Shown piece by piece: positions 1-8,651 of a stretch of 64,000 nt of DNA (the first letter of the stretch is position 1; every line of letters starts with the position of its first letter). This DNA is from CAVXHQ01 sp963761735 (GTDB lineage Bacteria > Pseudomonadota > Alphaproteobacteria > Rhodobacterales > Rhodobacteraceae). The translations under genes were made by a program, and so were the position numbers. The stretch covers positions 496,001 through 560,000 of the forward strand of contig CAVXHQ010000001.1 of NCBI GenBank assembly GCA_963761735.1. Direction: 5' to 3'. Under the pieces are notes generated by a model. That model did not search any database. It had not been told where the DNA came from and saw only the letters and a list, made by a program, of their open reading frames with translations.

Positions 1-678
1 TTCGACAGCGGCGGGATCGTCGAAATAGGTGGTCAGGCCGTCGCCCGACATCAGCTCGATCCCGTTCTGGATCGCGAGCGCCTGAAACATCCAGTACGGG
101 TAGCCGGTGGACGGGATCATGATGCCCCAGGTGTCGTCGTTCGTCAGGGCGGTGCCCATTTCGACCATCTCGTCCCATGTCGTCGGCGGTGCCTCGGGAT
201 CAAGGCCCGCGGCGGCGAACATGTCCTTGTTATAATAGGCGACGATGGTCGATCGCTGGAACGGAATGCCCCAGGTCTGTCCCTCGATCAGGCTGTTGGC
301 CATCAGCGCGGGGTAAAAGCTGCCCAGCCATTCCTTGTCCGCGTCGGTCGTCGCGACATCCTCGAACGGCACGATCAGTTCCTGTTCGATCAGGTCGTAG
401 GCGTCGATGGAAAACATCACGGCCAGTTGCGCGGGCTCGCCCGAGGCAAGGGCCGACAGGGCGCGCACGCGGGTGTCGTCATAGTTGCCCGAATAGATCG
501 CGGTGACGGAAATATCCGGGTTCTCGGCCTCGAAATCGGCGATGATGCTGTCGACCACAACCGTCAGATCGCCGCCCACGGCGATGGGATAATACATCGT
601 CAGTTCGGTCTGCGCCTGCGCGATACCGGCCGTCAGCGCCGTGGCGAGGCCCAGTGCCGTCGTCGAAAATAGTTTCAT
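1..678 (-). CDS. Sugar ABC transporter substrate-binding protein (3' end cut by window edge)
   Basis: The reading frame is open from an ATG at 678 to the window edge, giving the first 226 residues of an extracellular solute-binding protein of the UgpB/MalE type. The N-terminus (MKLFSTTALGLATALTAGIAQAQ) is a clear Sec signal peptide, followed by the family-typical TELTMYYP start of the mature lobe and a segment reading WGIPFQRSTIVAYYNKDMF, common to carbohydrate-binding members. It would act in the periplasm, delivering substrate to permeases that lie outside the window. It is downstream of, and in the same direction as, the MalK-type ATPase and the DeoR regulator, so one operon is likely. The true substrate (sugar, polyol or glycerol-3-phosphate) cannot be read from the sequence. 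Confidence 0.85.
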   Translation of the reverse strand, partial: MKLFSTTALGLATALTAGIAQAQTELTMYYPIAVGGDLTVVVDSIIADFEAENPDISVTAIYSGNYDDTRVRALSALASGEPAQLAVMFSIDAYDLIEQELIVPFEDVATTDADKEWLGSFYPALMANSLIEGQTWGIPFQRSTIVAYYNKDMFAAAGLDPEAPPTTWDEMVEMGTALTNDDTWGIMIPSTGYPYWMFQALAIQNGIELMSGDGLTTYFDDPAAVE

Positions 679-727
679 GATCTTCTCCCTTGAGTACGTG
701 GTGATCGTTCGGCGGACGCGGGTCTGA

Positions 728-1751
728 TTACCGCGCCGCCAGCCTTTGTCCCGCCGCATCGAAGACGTGCAGGTCGGTGTCGTGAAACGCGATGTCGACG
801 GTTTCGCCCTCGGCCATCATCGCCATGCCGGGGCGCAGGACGCACAGGCCCGACGCATGCGCGTGGCCCAGCCCGATCAGCGTCTCGGACCCGAGGAACT
901 CGCTTTCGGTGACCGTGCAGCTGAGCCGTCCGGCGCCCGCGCCGACGATCTCGATATTCTCGGCCCGGATGCCGATGGTCTGCCCGTCGGCGAACCCCGG
1001 CAGACCCGCCGCCCCGATCAGCGCCATCGCGGGCGCGCCGACGAACTCCGCGACGAAGGTGTTGTTGGGTTTGTTGTACAGATCCTCGGGCGGGCCGACC
1101 TGCTGGATATGGCCGTCCTTCATCAGCACGACGGTGTCCGCCATGCTCATCGCCTCGGTCTGGTCGTGGGTGACGTAGACGACGGTGATGCCAAGATCGC
1201 GTTGCAGTTTCTTGATGTCCTTGCGCACGGCGGTGCGCAGCTTGGCATCCAGGTTCGACAGCGGCTCGTCCATCAGGCACAGCGGCTGTCCCGCGACGAT
1301 GGCGCGCGCCAGTGCCACGCGCTGCCGCTGGCCGCCCGACAACTCGCCGGGCTTGCGGTCTTCATAGCCCAGAAGGCCGGTGATCTCGAGGGCGGTGTGC
1401 AGTTTCTTCTGCCGCTCCGCCCGTGGGCACCCGCCGCACCTTCAGGCCGAAAACCACGTTCTCGGCCACCGACAGATGCGGGAACAGCGCGTAGGACTGA
1501 AACACCATCGACAGGTTGCGGTCCGACGCGGCACTCGTCGTCACGTCCTTGCCGTTGATCGATATGCTGCCCTCGTCGGGCAGTTCGAGGCCCGCAAGCA
1601 GGCGCAGCGTCGTCGATTTGCCGCAGCCCGACGGGCCAAGCAGGGCGGTGAAACTGCCCTGCGGAATGTCGAGCGTGATACCCTCGACGCCCAGTTGTCC
1701 GTTCCACCGCTTGGCCACGCCCGCGAAGGCCACGAAAGGCGTATCGCTCAT
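728..1751 (-). pseudogene. MalK/UgpC-type ABC transporter ATP-binding protein, frameshifted
   Basis: Two adjacent frames together make one complete ATPase of about 340 residues. The first (from ATG 1751) carries Walker A GPSGCGKST and the Q-loop VFQSYALFPH. The second carries the signature LSGGQRQRVALARA, Walker B LCLMDEPLSNLD, the H-loop YVTHDQ and a C-terminal OB-like regulatory domain typical of MalK/UgpC proteins. The frames meet near 1424, where one extra base (T on the plus strand) after a GGG run turns the expected RVPRAERQKKL into a shifted sequence. Removing that base restores a normal protein. The gene starts by a 4-nt ATGA overlap with the DeoR gene and precedes the binding-protein gene. 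Either the transporter is inactivated or the base is a sequencing error. Confidence 0.85.
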
Positions 1752-2527
1752 GCCGCGTCTCCTTCTGCCAGAACGAGGCGGTCGCCGATCCGGTCGAGCA
1801 GCGGCGCAAATGCCGCACCGGGGCGGCGGTCGACGATGACAGTGTCCATATCGGCGATATTGTCCCCAAGGGCGGGTGCCAGCCGTCCAAATTTCGACCA
1901 GTCGATCACCAGCAGCGATCGTTGCGCATTTTCGTGGATCTTTTGTGTCGCGCGTATTTCGGTCGTGTGAAATTCGAGCAGGCCACCGTCGCCTGCAATC
2001 CCCGCCGCGCCGAACACGGCAAATTCCGCGCGGAACCGGCCGAAGAAATCAAGCACCTCGTTGCCCAGGATGTCGCGGTCGGGCAGGCGCAATTCGCCCC
2101 CCGGCAGGATGATCCGGTTCGAGACCTCTTCGCTCAGCGCCATCGCGGCGTGCAGGTTGTTGGTGATCACGGTCAGGTTCTTGCGATGCCGCAAGGCGCG
2201 CGCGACGCTGAGCGGCGTCGACCCGATGGATACGAACAGGCTCGACCCGTCGGGGATCAGGGCCGCCGCCGCCACGCCGATGGCGCGCTTGCCCGTCAGG
2301 TTGGTGCCCGCGCGCTGATCGAACGGCGTGTTCAGGAATTCGCCCGCCAGCTCGATCCGGCCATGCACCCGGTGCAGCATATCGCCTTCGCACAGCGCAT
2401 CGACATCGCGTCGGATGGTCTGCATCGACACGTCGAAACGCTCTGCGAGCGAGCCCACCGTCACCGCCCCCTGTTCCATCACCAATGAAGAGATAGCCTC
2501 CCTGCGGGAGCGTTTTTTCGATGACAT
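1748..2527 (-). CDS. DeoR/GlpR-family transcriptional regulator
   Basis: A 259-residue protein with an N-terminal DeoR winged helix (RREAISSLVMEQGAVTVGSLAERFDVSMQTIRRDVDAL, given here as residues about 8-45) and a C-terminal sugar-phosphate-sensing domain with the family motifs VSIGSTPLSVARAL and ITNNLHAAMAL. The length is normal for the family. It is the first gene of the run that continues into the ABC ATPase through an ATGA overlap, so it very probably controls this sugar transporter and itself. A perfect 10-bp inverted repeat lies about 85 bp upstream (2611-2645) and is a good operator candidate. The effector is presumably a phosphorylated sugar or polyol; this is inferred from the family. 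Confidence 0.88.
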   Translation of the reverse strand: MSSKKRSRREAISSLVMEQGAVTVGSLAERFDVSMQTIRRDVDALCEGDMLHRVHGRIELAGEFLNTPFDQRAGTNLTGKRAIGVAAAALIPDGSSLFVSIGSTPLSVARALRHRKNLTVITNNLHAAMALSEEVSNRIILPGGELRLPDRDILGNEVLDFFGRFRAEFAVFGAAGIAGDGGLLEFHTTEIRATQKIHENAQRSLLVIDWSKFGRLAPALGDNIADMDTVIVDRRPGAAFAPLLDRIGDRLVLAEGDAA

Positions 2528-2610
2528 GTCGCCCCCGGTATTGCGTCAGGTCACGGTAGGCGCAAAAAAACTGCAAAACAACATATTTTTGAACTTATAC
2601 GCTCATAATG

Positions 2611-2645
2611 GCCACTGAAAGCTGCCGAAGGCCGATTTCAGTGGC
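2611..2645. promoter_or_regulatory. 10-bp perfect inverted repeat, candidate DeoR operator
   Basis: GCCACTGAAA at 2611-2620 and TTTCAGTGGC at 2636-2645 are exact reverse complements separated by 15 bp. They lie in the AT-richer intergenic space between the divergent DeoR regulator gene and the HAD phosphatase gene. The position suits an operator controlling both directions; binding by this DeoR protein is an inference. Confidence 0.5.
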
Positions 2646-2761
2646 GAAATATAACCTCAAGGTGCCAATATCCGTCTTTAAAATGAAGGTTTGAGTGTTT
2701 TAGGCTTCCCAACGGGGGGATGTACCCTAGGATGGCGCTACAGATCCGACCGGAGTGCCCC

Positions 2762-3652
2762 GTGAACTTATCGACGACCAGATCCATCTTCGCGCGTTAC
2801 GAACAGGTGCGCGCGCGGTTCCCGGCACCGGCGGTGCGCAGCGGCACGGTCGATATCGCCTCGCTGATGGACATCGCGCCGGACATCGACGCCTTCGTCT
2901 TCGACGCCTTCGGTGTTCTGAACGTCGGTGAAACGCTGATCCCCGGTGCGGATCTGCGCCTCGATCAGCTGCGCGCGCGGGGCTGTGCCATCCGTATCCT
3001 GACCAATGCCGCCAGCTATGATCGCAGCGGCGCGATTGCGAAATTCAAACGGCTGGGCCTTCGGCTGGCCGACGACGAGATCATCACCAGCCGTGCGGCG
3101 ACGCTGCTGCACCTGCCACCCGGCCACTGGGGCGTGATTGCCGCCGATGCCGACAGATTGGCGGATCTGCCCGACCCCACGCTGCGCCTTGGCGATGCGC
3201 AAGCAGACTACGACGCCGTCGACGGGTTCCTGTTTCTGTCGACAGCCGACTGGACGCCGGCGCGTCAGGCCATTTTGCAATCCGCGATGCAGCGCCGGCC
3301 CCGGCCGCTTTTTATCGGCAACGCAGACCTCGCCGCCCCGCGCGACGATGGCTTTTCGGTCGAACCCGGCCATTTCGGGCACCTGCTCGCCGATCTGTTC
3401 CCCGGCCACGTCCGGTTTTTCGGCAAACCGTTTCCGGAGGTCTATGACCTCGCCGAGGCCTCTCTTTCGGGTGTGCCGGCAGGACGGATCGCGATGTGTG
3501 GCGATACCCTGCATACCGATATTCTCGGCGCCGCCGCGCGGGGCTGGCGCACCGTTCTGGTGACGCGCGACGGGTTGTTCGCCGGATATGACACGGAGGA
3601 ATTTTCCGCCCAGTCCGGGTTGTTTGCCGACTGGCGGCTTGGCCGGATCTGA
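2762..3652 (+). CDS. HAD-IIA family hydrolase (NagD/phosphoglycolate phosphatase type)
   Basis: The protein contains HAD motif I as DAFVFDAFGVLNVG, motif II TNAAS and motif III/IV GDTLHTDILGAAARG, arranged as in the IIA subclass with a cap domain in the middle. The GTG at 2762 is preferred over the ATGs at 2720 and 2732, because GGAG sits 6 nt before it while the upstream ATGs lack a usable spacing. This gives 296 residues, normal for the family. Expected activity is phosphate-ester hydrolysis in the cytoplasm (sugar phosphates, glycerol phosphate or phosphoglycolate). Divergent placement from the DeoR/ABC locus suggests a role in the same carbon route, but the substrate is not determined. 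Confidence 0.82.
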   Translation: MNLSTTRSIFARYEQVRARFPAPAVRSGTVDIASLMDIAPDIDAFVFDAFGVLNVGETLIPGADLRLDQLRARGCAIRILTNAASYDRSGAIAKFKRLGLRLADDEIITSRAATLLHLPPGHWGVIAADADRLADLPDPTLRLGDAQADYDAVDGFLFLSTADWTPARQAILQSAMQRRPRPLFIGNADLAAPRDDGFSVEPGHFGHLLADLFPGHVRFFGKPFPEVYDLAEASLSGVPAGRIAMCGDTLHTDILGAAARGWRTVLVTRDGLFAGYDTEEFSAQSGLFADWRLGRI

Positions 3653-3789
3653 CGGACCGGCGCATTCCGGCACCGGTCTTGCGCGGTGGATCCTGGTACG
3701 GGCGGCGTCCGCGGCCCTGCCCCGGCCCCGGCCCCTGCCTGCCCCTGGGGCCGCCGTCCCGCGCCGCGGTGCCGAAACATATTGTGCTG

Positions 3790-3824
3790 ACGGACAGGCC
3801 CGGGCGTCGGTCCGGCCTGTCCGT
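3790..3824. terminator. 11-bp hairpin after the ribose-type ABC operon
   Basis: ACGGACAGGCC (3790-3800) and GGCCTGTCCGT (3814-3824) form a perfect 11-bp stem with a 13-nt loop. It lies just beyond the stop codon of the permease gene (3837, minus strand) and between two convergent genes. There is no clear U-tract on either side, so termination efficiency is uncertain. Confidence 0.55.
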
Positions 3825-3836
3825 CGTCCGGGGGCT

Positions 3837-4901
3837 TTAGGTCCGGGTTTTTACGGCACCCGACCCCCGGCTCGCAACCGTCGTCAGGATCGCGGCGATG
3901 ATGATGACCGCGCCGGTGGATGCCTGCACATAGAACGACGGCACCTGCGCCAGCGTCAGCAGATTATTGATCACCCCGATCAGCAACACGCCGCTGACCA
4001 CGCCGACGATGGTGCCGCGCCCGCCACCAAGGCTGACGCCGCCGATCACCGCCGCCGCGAATGCGGAAAAGATGATCCCCTCGCCTTGGGTGGTGACAGC
4101 CGAGTCCAGCCGCCCGGTCAGCAGGATGCCCGCCAGACCCGCCAGCAGCGAGGCAAAGATGAACGCCGACCAGATGACCCGGTCCACGTCGATGCCGGCC
4201 GCGCGGGCCGCATCCTCGTTGCCGCCGACGGCATAAAGGGCGCGTCCATAGCTGTGGTATTTGAAAACATATCCCACGATCGCCGCAACCGACAGGAACA
4301 GGATCACCGCGACGGGCATGCCGCCCACGGTCGCCGATCCAAGCCACGTCAGCGAAGAGCCCGGCGAATAGATCGACCGTCCGTTCGACACGATCAGGAT
4401 GCCGCCGCGCAACAGCACCAGCAGGCCCAGCGTCGAGATGAACGGATTGAGTCCGACCTTGACCACCAGAAATCCGTTGAAGGCACCGATCAGCCCGGCG
4501 GTGCCGAGGGCGACGATCAGGCCCATCCAGACCGGCAATTCAACGCCCAGCCCGCCGGACGCCTCGGACACCAGCGTCGCGGCGGCGAACATCGGCGCAA
4601 AGCCCACGATCCCTTCGAGCGACAGATCGAGCCTGCCGATCATCAGCACGAAGGTGAGGCCGATGGTCGTCAGGCCCAGCACGCTGACCTGTTCGAGAAT
4701 GTTCATGATGTTGAGAAAGCTCAGAAAGCGCGGCGCCACAAAGCCGCCGACGATCACCAGCAACAACAGGACCGGATACATCGTATATCCGCCCGCCACG
4801 AAGGCGCCGCCAAGTCCGGCAAGGCGCGATTGTTCGCCCTGCCCGCCGATTTCGCTTGTCGCCGGGCGTGTCGGGGTTGTCGTCTCGGTCGTTTCGGTCA
4901 T
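3837..4901 (-). CDS. Ribose/inositol-type ABC transporter permease (RbsC family)
   Basis: A 354-residue very hydrophobic protein with about 8-10 predicted membrane segments and the RbsC-family signatures: LTFVLMIGRLDLSLEGIVGF near the start, GLNPFISTLGLL in the middle, and YAVGGNEDAARAAGIDVDR, the loop that contacts the ATPase. The N-terminal 30 residues are a Thr/Glu-rich cytoplasmic tail. It overlaps the upstream ATPase gene by 4 nt (ATGA), so it is translated coupled with it. In the inner membrane it would form the channel for the substrate bound by the 6413-7489 protein. Location inside the inositol cluster suggests an inositol-like cyclitol or a related sugar as cargo. Confidence 0.9.
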   Translation of the reverse strand: MTETTETTTPTRPATSEIGGQGEQSRLAGLGGAFVAGGYTMYPVLLLLVIVGGFVAPRFLSFLNIMNILEQVSVLGLTTIGLTFVLMIGRLDLSLEGIVGFAPMFAAATLVSEASGGLGVELPVWMGLIVALGTAGLIGAFNGFLVVKVGLNPFISTLGLLVLLRGGILIVSNGRSIYSPGSSLTWLGSATVGGMPVAVILFLSVAAIVGYVFKYHSYGRALYAVGGNEDAARAAGIDVDRVIWSAFIFASLLAGLAGILLTGRLDSAVTTQGEGIIFSAFAAAVIGGVSLGGGRGTIVGVVSGVLLIGVINNLLTLAQVPSFYVQASTGAVIIIAAILTTVASRGSGAVKTRT

Positions 4902-6379
4902 GTCACACCCTCCATGTGCAGGATCAGGTCCTCCATCCGGTAGGCCCCCACGAGTTCGTCCACGATGCGCCCTTCGAATACGATGACGACACGGTTGGCG
5001 AGCTGATCGATTTCGTCTTCTTCGTCAGAGACCACGATGACGCCAAGGCCCTTGTTCGCGAGATCGCGCAACAGGGCATAGAGCTGTTCTTTCGCACCGA
5101 CATCGACACCGCGCGTCGGGCTCATCGCGACGACGACCTGCGGGTCGCGGCACAGCGCGCGGGCAAAGACCACCTTTTGCTGGTTGCCGCCGCTGAGCTG
5201 TCCGACCGCCTGATCGAGCGAGGACGCGATGACGTTGGTCTTGGTCGTCAGCCGTTCGACGAAGGTCTGTTCCTTTGCCAGATCGAGCAGGCCGAACCGG
5301 TTGGACATCACGTCGAGGCCGCCGACGGAGATATTTTCCCGCACGCTCAGCATGCCGACATAGCCGCTCTCGTGACGATCCGTCGGCACGAAACCGATGG
5401 TGGGCAAGCTGCCGGCCGGGCCGGTGACGCGCCCGGCGTGGGGTTTTGTCTGACCGGCGAGGATCATCGCCAGATCTTCCTTGCCGCCGCCGACCGGACC
5501 GGCAAGGGCCACGATCTCGCCCGGGCGCACGTCGAGATTGATGTCCTCGGCGGACTTTGCCCAGAGGCGCAGGCCTTTGGCCTGCAAAAGCGGCGCCGCG
5601 GCAGTGTCGCTGTGGTCCTCGCGGCTGCTGCGGACGGTCTTTTCGCCCATCATGATGTGCGCGATCGTCGCCACGTCCAGGCCCGTAACCGATGTGCGCG
5701 CCTGCGCCACCTGACCGTCGCGCAGGATGGTGACCGTATCGGCCACCTCGAAAATTTCGTCCAGATGATGCGAGATATAAACGAAGGACACGCCGGCGGT
5801 CTTGAGCCGTTTGACCTGATCGAACAGCACCCGCTTTTCGGCATTGCTCAACGCCGCCGTCGGCTCATCCAGAATGATGACCGGCACGCCACGGCTGAGC
5901 GCCTTCATGATTTCAAGGAGTTGCCGGGTGCCCGCGTCTAGTTCGCCGGCCAGCGCCCGAGGCCGGATATCGATGCCCCAGTCGTCGAGCAGGGCCTGCG
6001 CACGCGCGTTCATCCTGGCGTGCGAGACACTGCCGAACCGGCCCCGTACCGCCTCGTGCCCGAGAAACAGGTTCTCGGCCACCGACAGCATCCCGAACAA
6101 TTGCGGGGTCTGCTGCACATGCGCGATGGCATCGCGCAGCCGCGGCGCATAGGCGCCGCCATCGAGCGTGATTTCGACATCGGCAATCCGCAGATAGCCG
6201 GTGTCGCCGGGCGTCACGCCGCTGAGCGCCGAGACGAAGGTGCTCTTGCCCGCCCCGTTGCGCCCCAGCAGCGCGTGGATTTCGCCGGGCAGGACGGTCA
6301 TGCCGACCCCGCGCAGCGCCCGCGTGGAGCCGAACGTCTTGGTGATGTCGCGCATCTCGACGATGGGTCTGACGTCCAT
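4898..6379 (-). CDS. Sugar ABC transporter ATP-binding protein with two ATPase domains (RbsA/MglA type)
   Basis: The N-terminal domain has an intact Walker A (GRNGAGKST) and Walker B (VIILDEPTAAL), but its signature is LDAGTRQLLEIMKAL instead of LSGGQ-like. The C-terminal domain has the canonical LSGGNQQKVVFARAL, a degenerate Walker A (GPVGGGKED), and AMSPTRGVDVG where relatives usually read LDEPTRGVDVG. Thus one composite ATP site is probably active and one degenerate, as in the family, with an unusually eroded Walker B. The ATG at 6379 is chosen because GGAGGAG lies 8 nt upstream; the GTG at 6394 would place that ribosome site inside the gene. Length 493 residues is standard. It works with the adjacent permease and binding protein. 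Confidence 0.9.
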   Translation of the reverse strand: MDVRPIVEMRDITKTFGSTRALRGVGMTVLPGEIHALLGRNGAGKSTFVSALSGVTPGDTGYLRIADVEITLDGGAYAPRLRDAIAHVQQTPQLFGMLSVAENLFLGHEAVRGRFGSVSHARMNARAQALLDDWGIDIRPRALAGELDAGTRQLLEIMKALSRGVPVIILDEPTAALSNAEKRVLFDQVKRLKTAGVSFVYISHHLDEIFEVADTVTILRDGQVAQARTSVTGLDVATIAHIMMGEKTVRSSREDHSDTAAAPLLQAKGLRLWAKSAEDINLDVRPGEIVALAGPVGGGKEDLAMILAGQTKPHAGRVTGPAGSLPTIGFVPTDRHESGYVGMLSVRENISVGGLDVMSNRFGLLDLAKEQTFVERLTTKTNVIASSLDQAVGQLSGGNQQKVVFARALCRDPQVVVAMSPTRGVDVGAKEQLYALLRDLANKGLGVIVVSDEEDEIDQLANRVVIVFEGRIVDELVGAYRMEDLILHMEGVT

Positions 6380-6412
6380 GTTGTTCTCCTCCACGCGGTT
6401 CCGGTATCCGGC

Positions 6413-7489
6413 CTATTGCCCGATCTGGTTGCCCCACAGCGTGTCGCTGTCGACATTGTCCGCCGTCACCAGCGTCGCGTTCAGCTGATACTGGGGTCCG
6501 ACGTCGGTCTCGATGACGCGGCCGTCCTCGAATTCGCCCAGCTCGATGGTGCCACCGCCCGTCACCAGCTCGATCAGCTCGACGATCTTGGAGGAATAGG
6601 CGCCCAGCGGCTGCGACACCGTGGCGTCCAGCGCGCCTTGGCGGATCAGGTCGAGGCCCTGCGGCGTGCCGTCGATGGCGATGCGGATCACCGATCCGTC
6701 CGTCCCCACGGCAGCACCCAGATCGGCGCGGTTCAGCTGTGCGTTCACCGCCGTCGCCATCAGCTCGGACGCCATGAAAATGCCGTCAAGCGTCGGGTTC
6801 TGGGTGATCACGTTCTGGGTCGCGTCGGCGGCCATGTCGGCGGTCCATTCGGTGGGGCGCTGGATCAGCGTGACGTCGGGGGCCAGTTCGGCAATCGTGT
6901 CGGCAAACCCGTCCGACCGGTCGAGGCCGTTGGGTGTCGTCAGACCGCCCTGCAATTCCAGCACGATGCAGGCACTTTCGGCCCAGCAGCTGTCGCCCTC
7001 GAGACGGCGCACCATTTCCTCGGCGCCCTGGATGCCGGCGTTGATGTTGTCGGCACGCACCGTCGCGGTCACGTCGCCGCCGACGGGGGCGTCGTCGATC
7101 GAGAACACCAGCGCGCCCGCCTCGTTGGCCCGGCGCACGGCGGGCACGATGCCCGCGGCGTCGATGGGCGAAAACACGATGACGTTCGCGCCGTTTGCCA
7201 GCAGGTTCTGGATCGCCGTCACCTGAGCGGCGATGTCGCCGTTGGGATCGGGCGCACCGACCAGCGTGAACCCGGCCTCTTCAAAGGCGCTGAGCGACAG
7301 ATCGAGCATCAGCGTCTGAAAGTCGTCACGCAGGAATTTCGGCGTAAAGCCGACCATGACATCGGCGTTGTGCGCGTCGGCGGCAACGCTGCCCGCCGTC
7401 AGGCCAAGCGTCATTGCGCTGCACGCAGCGGTGGTGGCGAGCATGGCCCGGAACGATCCCGATACGGTTTTGCCAGATACGGTTTTCAT
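6413..7489 (-). CDS. Periplasmic sugar/inositol-binding protein (RbsB family, Peripla_BP_4)
   Basis: A 358-residue protein with a Sec signal peptide (residues about 1-36, ending near SVAADA) and the type I periplasmic-binding fold: ITAIQNLLANGANVIVFSP-like ligand lobe, SIDDAPVGGDVTATVRADN hinge region, and DGIFMASELMATAV in lobe two. The ATG at 7489 follows GGAGGAG by 7 nt, so upstream in-frame codons are rejected. The signal peptide begins with an exact 5-residue duplication (KTVSG twice), caused by an 11-bp direct repeat with 15-nt period at 7461-7486. It heads the importer operon (binding protein, ATPase, permease). An operator-like repeat lies about 110-145 bp upstream. Confidence 0.9.
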   Translation of the reverse strand: MKTVSGKTVSGSFRAMLATTAACSAMTLGLTAGSVAADAHNADVMVGFTPKFLRDDFQTLMLDLSLSAFEEAGFTLVGAPDPNGDIAAQVTAIQNLLANGANVIVFSPIDAAGIVPAVRRANEAGALVFSIDDAPVGGDVTATVRADNINAGIQGAEEMVRRLEGDSCWAESACIVLELQGGLTTPNGLDRSDGFADTIAELAPDVTLIQRPTEWTADMAADATQNVITQNPTLDGIFMASELMATAVNAQLNRADLGAAVGTDGSVIRIAIDGTPQGLDLIRQGALDATVSQPLGAYSSKIVELIELVTGGGTIELGEFEDGRVIETDVGPQYQLNATLVTADNVDSDTLWGNQIGQ

Positions 7490-7598
7490 GAATTTCTCCT
7501 CCAGTGTTTCGATTTTCCGGTGCGCCCATACCTCCGCAGGGATCACCGGAACCTTGTTCTGTGACGTCAGTCAGCCACAGATTGCCGTGCTGTGTCAA

Positions 7599-7633
7599 CA
7601 AAAATTGCAGTATTTAAATAAATGCAATTTTTG
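7599..7633. promoter_or_regulatory. 11-bp inverted repeat with TGCAATTTTT arms, candidate operator of the importer operon
   Basis: CAAAAATTGCA (7599-7609) and TGCAATTTTTG (7623-7633) are exact reverse complements with a 13-bp AT-only-like spacer. They sit in the 195-bp gap before the binding-protein gene. The same TGCAATTTTT word recurs in the iolG/iolD divergent promoter at 11947-11956, which suggests one regulator, most simply the RpiR protein encoded at 15668-16549. Confidence 0.6.
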
Positions 7634-7684
7634 AACGGAATCGAACGCGCCACGGCGCTGGCCCCTGCAACCGGTGACTTGCTT

Positions 7685-8650
7685 TCAGGCGTTGAATCCA
7701 ACCTCGGCGGCGTTCACGACCAGACCCGGATCGAGAGAACCGTCGAAGAATGCGAGGATATTCTGCGCCGCGGCAATCGCCATGCGCTCGGCGCATTCAG
7801 CCGTCATGCTCGCCGAATGCGGCGTCAGCACCGCATTGGGTGAGGCGGTCAGGCGGTTGGCAATGCTCACCGGCTCTTCGTCGAACACGTCCAAACCGGC
7901 CCCGAAAAGGCGTCCGGCTTTCAGGGCGATGGCGAGGGCCGTTTCGTCCACCGTGCCGCCGCGCGCCGTGTTCACGATCACCGCCGTCGGTTTCATCAGC
8001 GCGATTTCGGCGGCGCCGATCAGGGCCTTGTCCGTTTTCGGCACATGAAGCGAGACCAGATCGGCCCGGCCCAGGGCGGCACGCAGGTCGGGGATCATCG
8101 TCACACCCGGCGGCGGCGCCCCGGTCATGTACGGATCATAGGCCATCACGTCGATGTCGAACCCGCCCGCCATTTTCGCCAGATGCCGTCCGATCCGCCC
8201 GAGGCCCACGATCAGCAGGGTCTTGCCGCTGATTTCGCGCGCCGCCAGCGAGTTGCGAAAGCCCCAGTCGCCGCCGGGCCGCGTCGCCGCATCATAGCGC
8301 AGCAGGCGGCGGCTGGCGGACATCAGCAAGAGCATCGCATGTTCCGCCACGGTCTGCGCGTTCACATCGCCGACGATGGCCAGCGGGATCTTGCGGGCGT
8401 TCAGCGCCGCCATATCGACGGCGTCAAAGCCCACGCCGTGACGCGACACCATTTTCAGGTCGGCGCAGCGGGCAACCGACGCCGCGGAGAACGGCTGCGT
8501 CCGCAACAGTACCGCGTGACTGGTCGGCAGATAGGGCTGCATCGACGGCTCGTCGATCGTCTCGACATAGTCGATCTCGATGTCGGCGCCCGATTTCAGC
8601 ACGTCAAAACCGCTGGGGTGCAGCTTTCCGGCGACGAGAATGCGCGGCAT
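7685..8650 (-). CDS. D-isomer specific 2-hydroxyacid dehydrogenase
   Basis: A 321-residue NAD(P)-dependent dehydrogenase of the phosphoglycerate/glyoxylate reductase family. The nucleotide-binding motif is VGLGRIGRHLA. The catalytic Arg, Glu and His lie in NTARGGTVDE, DVFDEEP and LTPHSASMT. It interconverts 2-keto acids and D-2-hydroxy acids in the cytosol, for example hydroxypyruvate or glyoxylate. The ATG at 8650 follows the aldolase stop by one base (TGACATG), so it is the fourth gene of the iolG-ALDH-aldolase-dehydrogenase operon. In this context it may reduce or oxidise a C2-C4 keto acid released by the aldolase; the exact substrate is inference. Confidence 0.88.
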   Translation of the reverse strand: MPRILVAGKLHPSGFDVLKSGADIEIDYVETIDEPSMQPYLPTSHAVLLRTQPFSAASVARCADLKMVSRHGVGFDAVDMAALNARKIPLAIVGDVNAQTVAEHAMLLLMSASRRLLRYDAATRPGGDWGFRNSLAAREISGKTLLIVGLGRIGRHLAKMAGGFDIDVMAYDPYMTGAPPPGVTMIPDLRAALGRADLVSLHVPKTDKALIGAAEIALMKPTAVIVNTARGGTVDETALAIALKAGRLFGAGLDVFDEEPVSIANRLTASPNAVLTPHSASMTAECAERMAIAAAQNILAFFDGSLDPGLVVNAAEVGFNA

Positions 8651-8651
8651 G

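Noticed and set aside
2611..2645. B12-box-like GCCACTG word as a riboswitch
   Set aside because: The word is only an arm of a simple inverted repeat; the other conserved aptamer parts are missing and the neighbours have no link with cobalamin.
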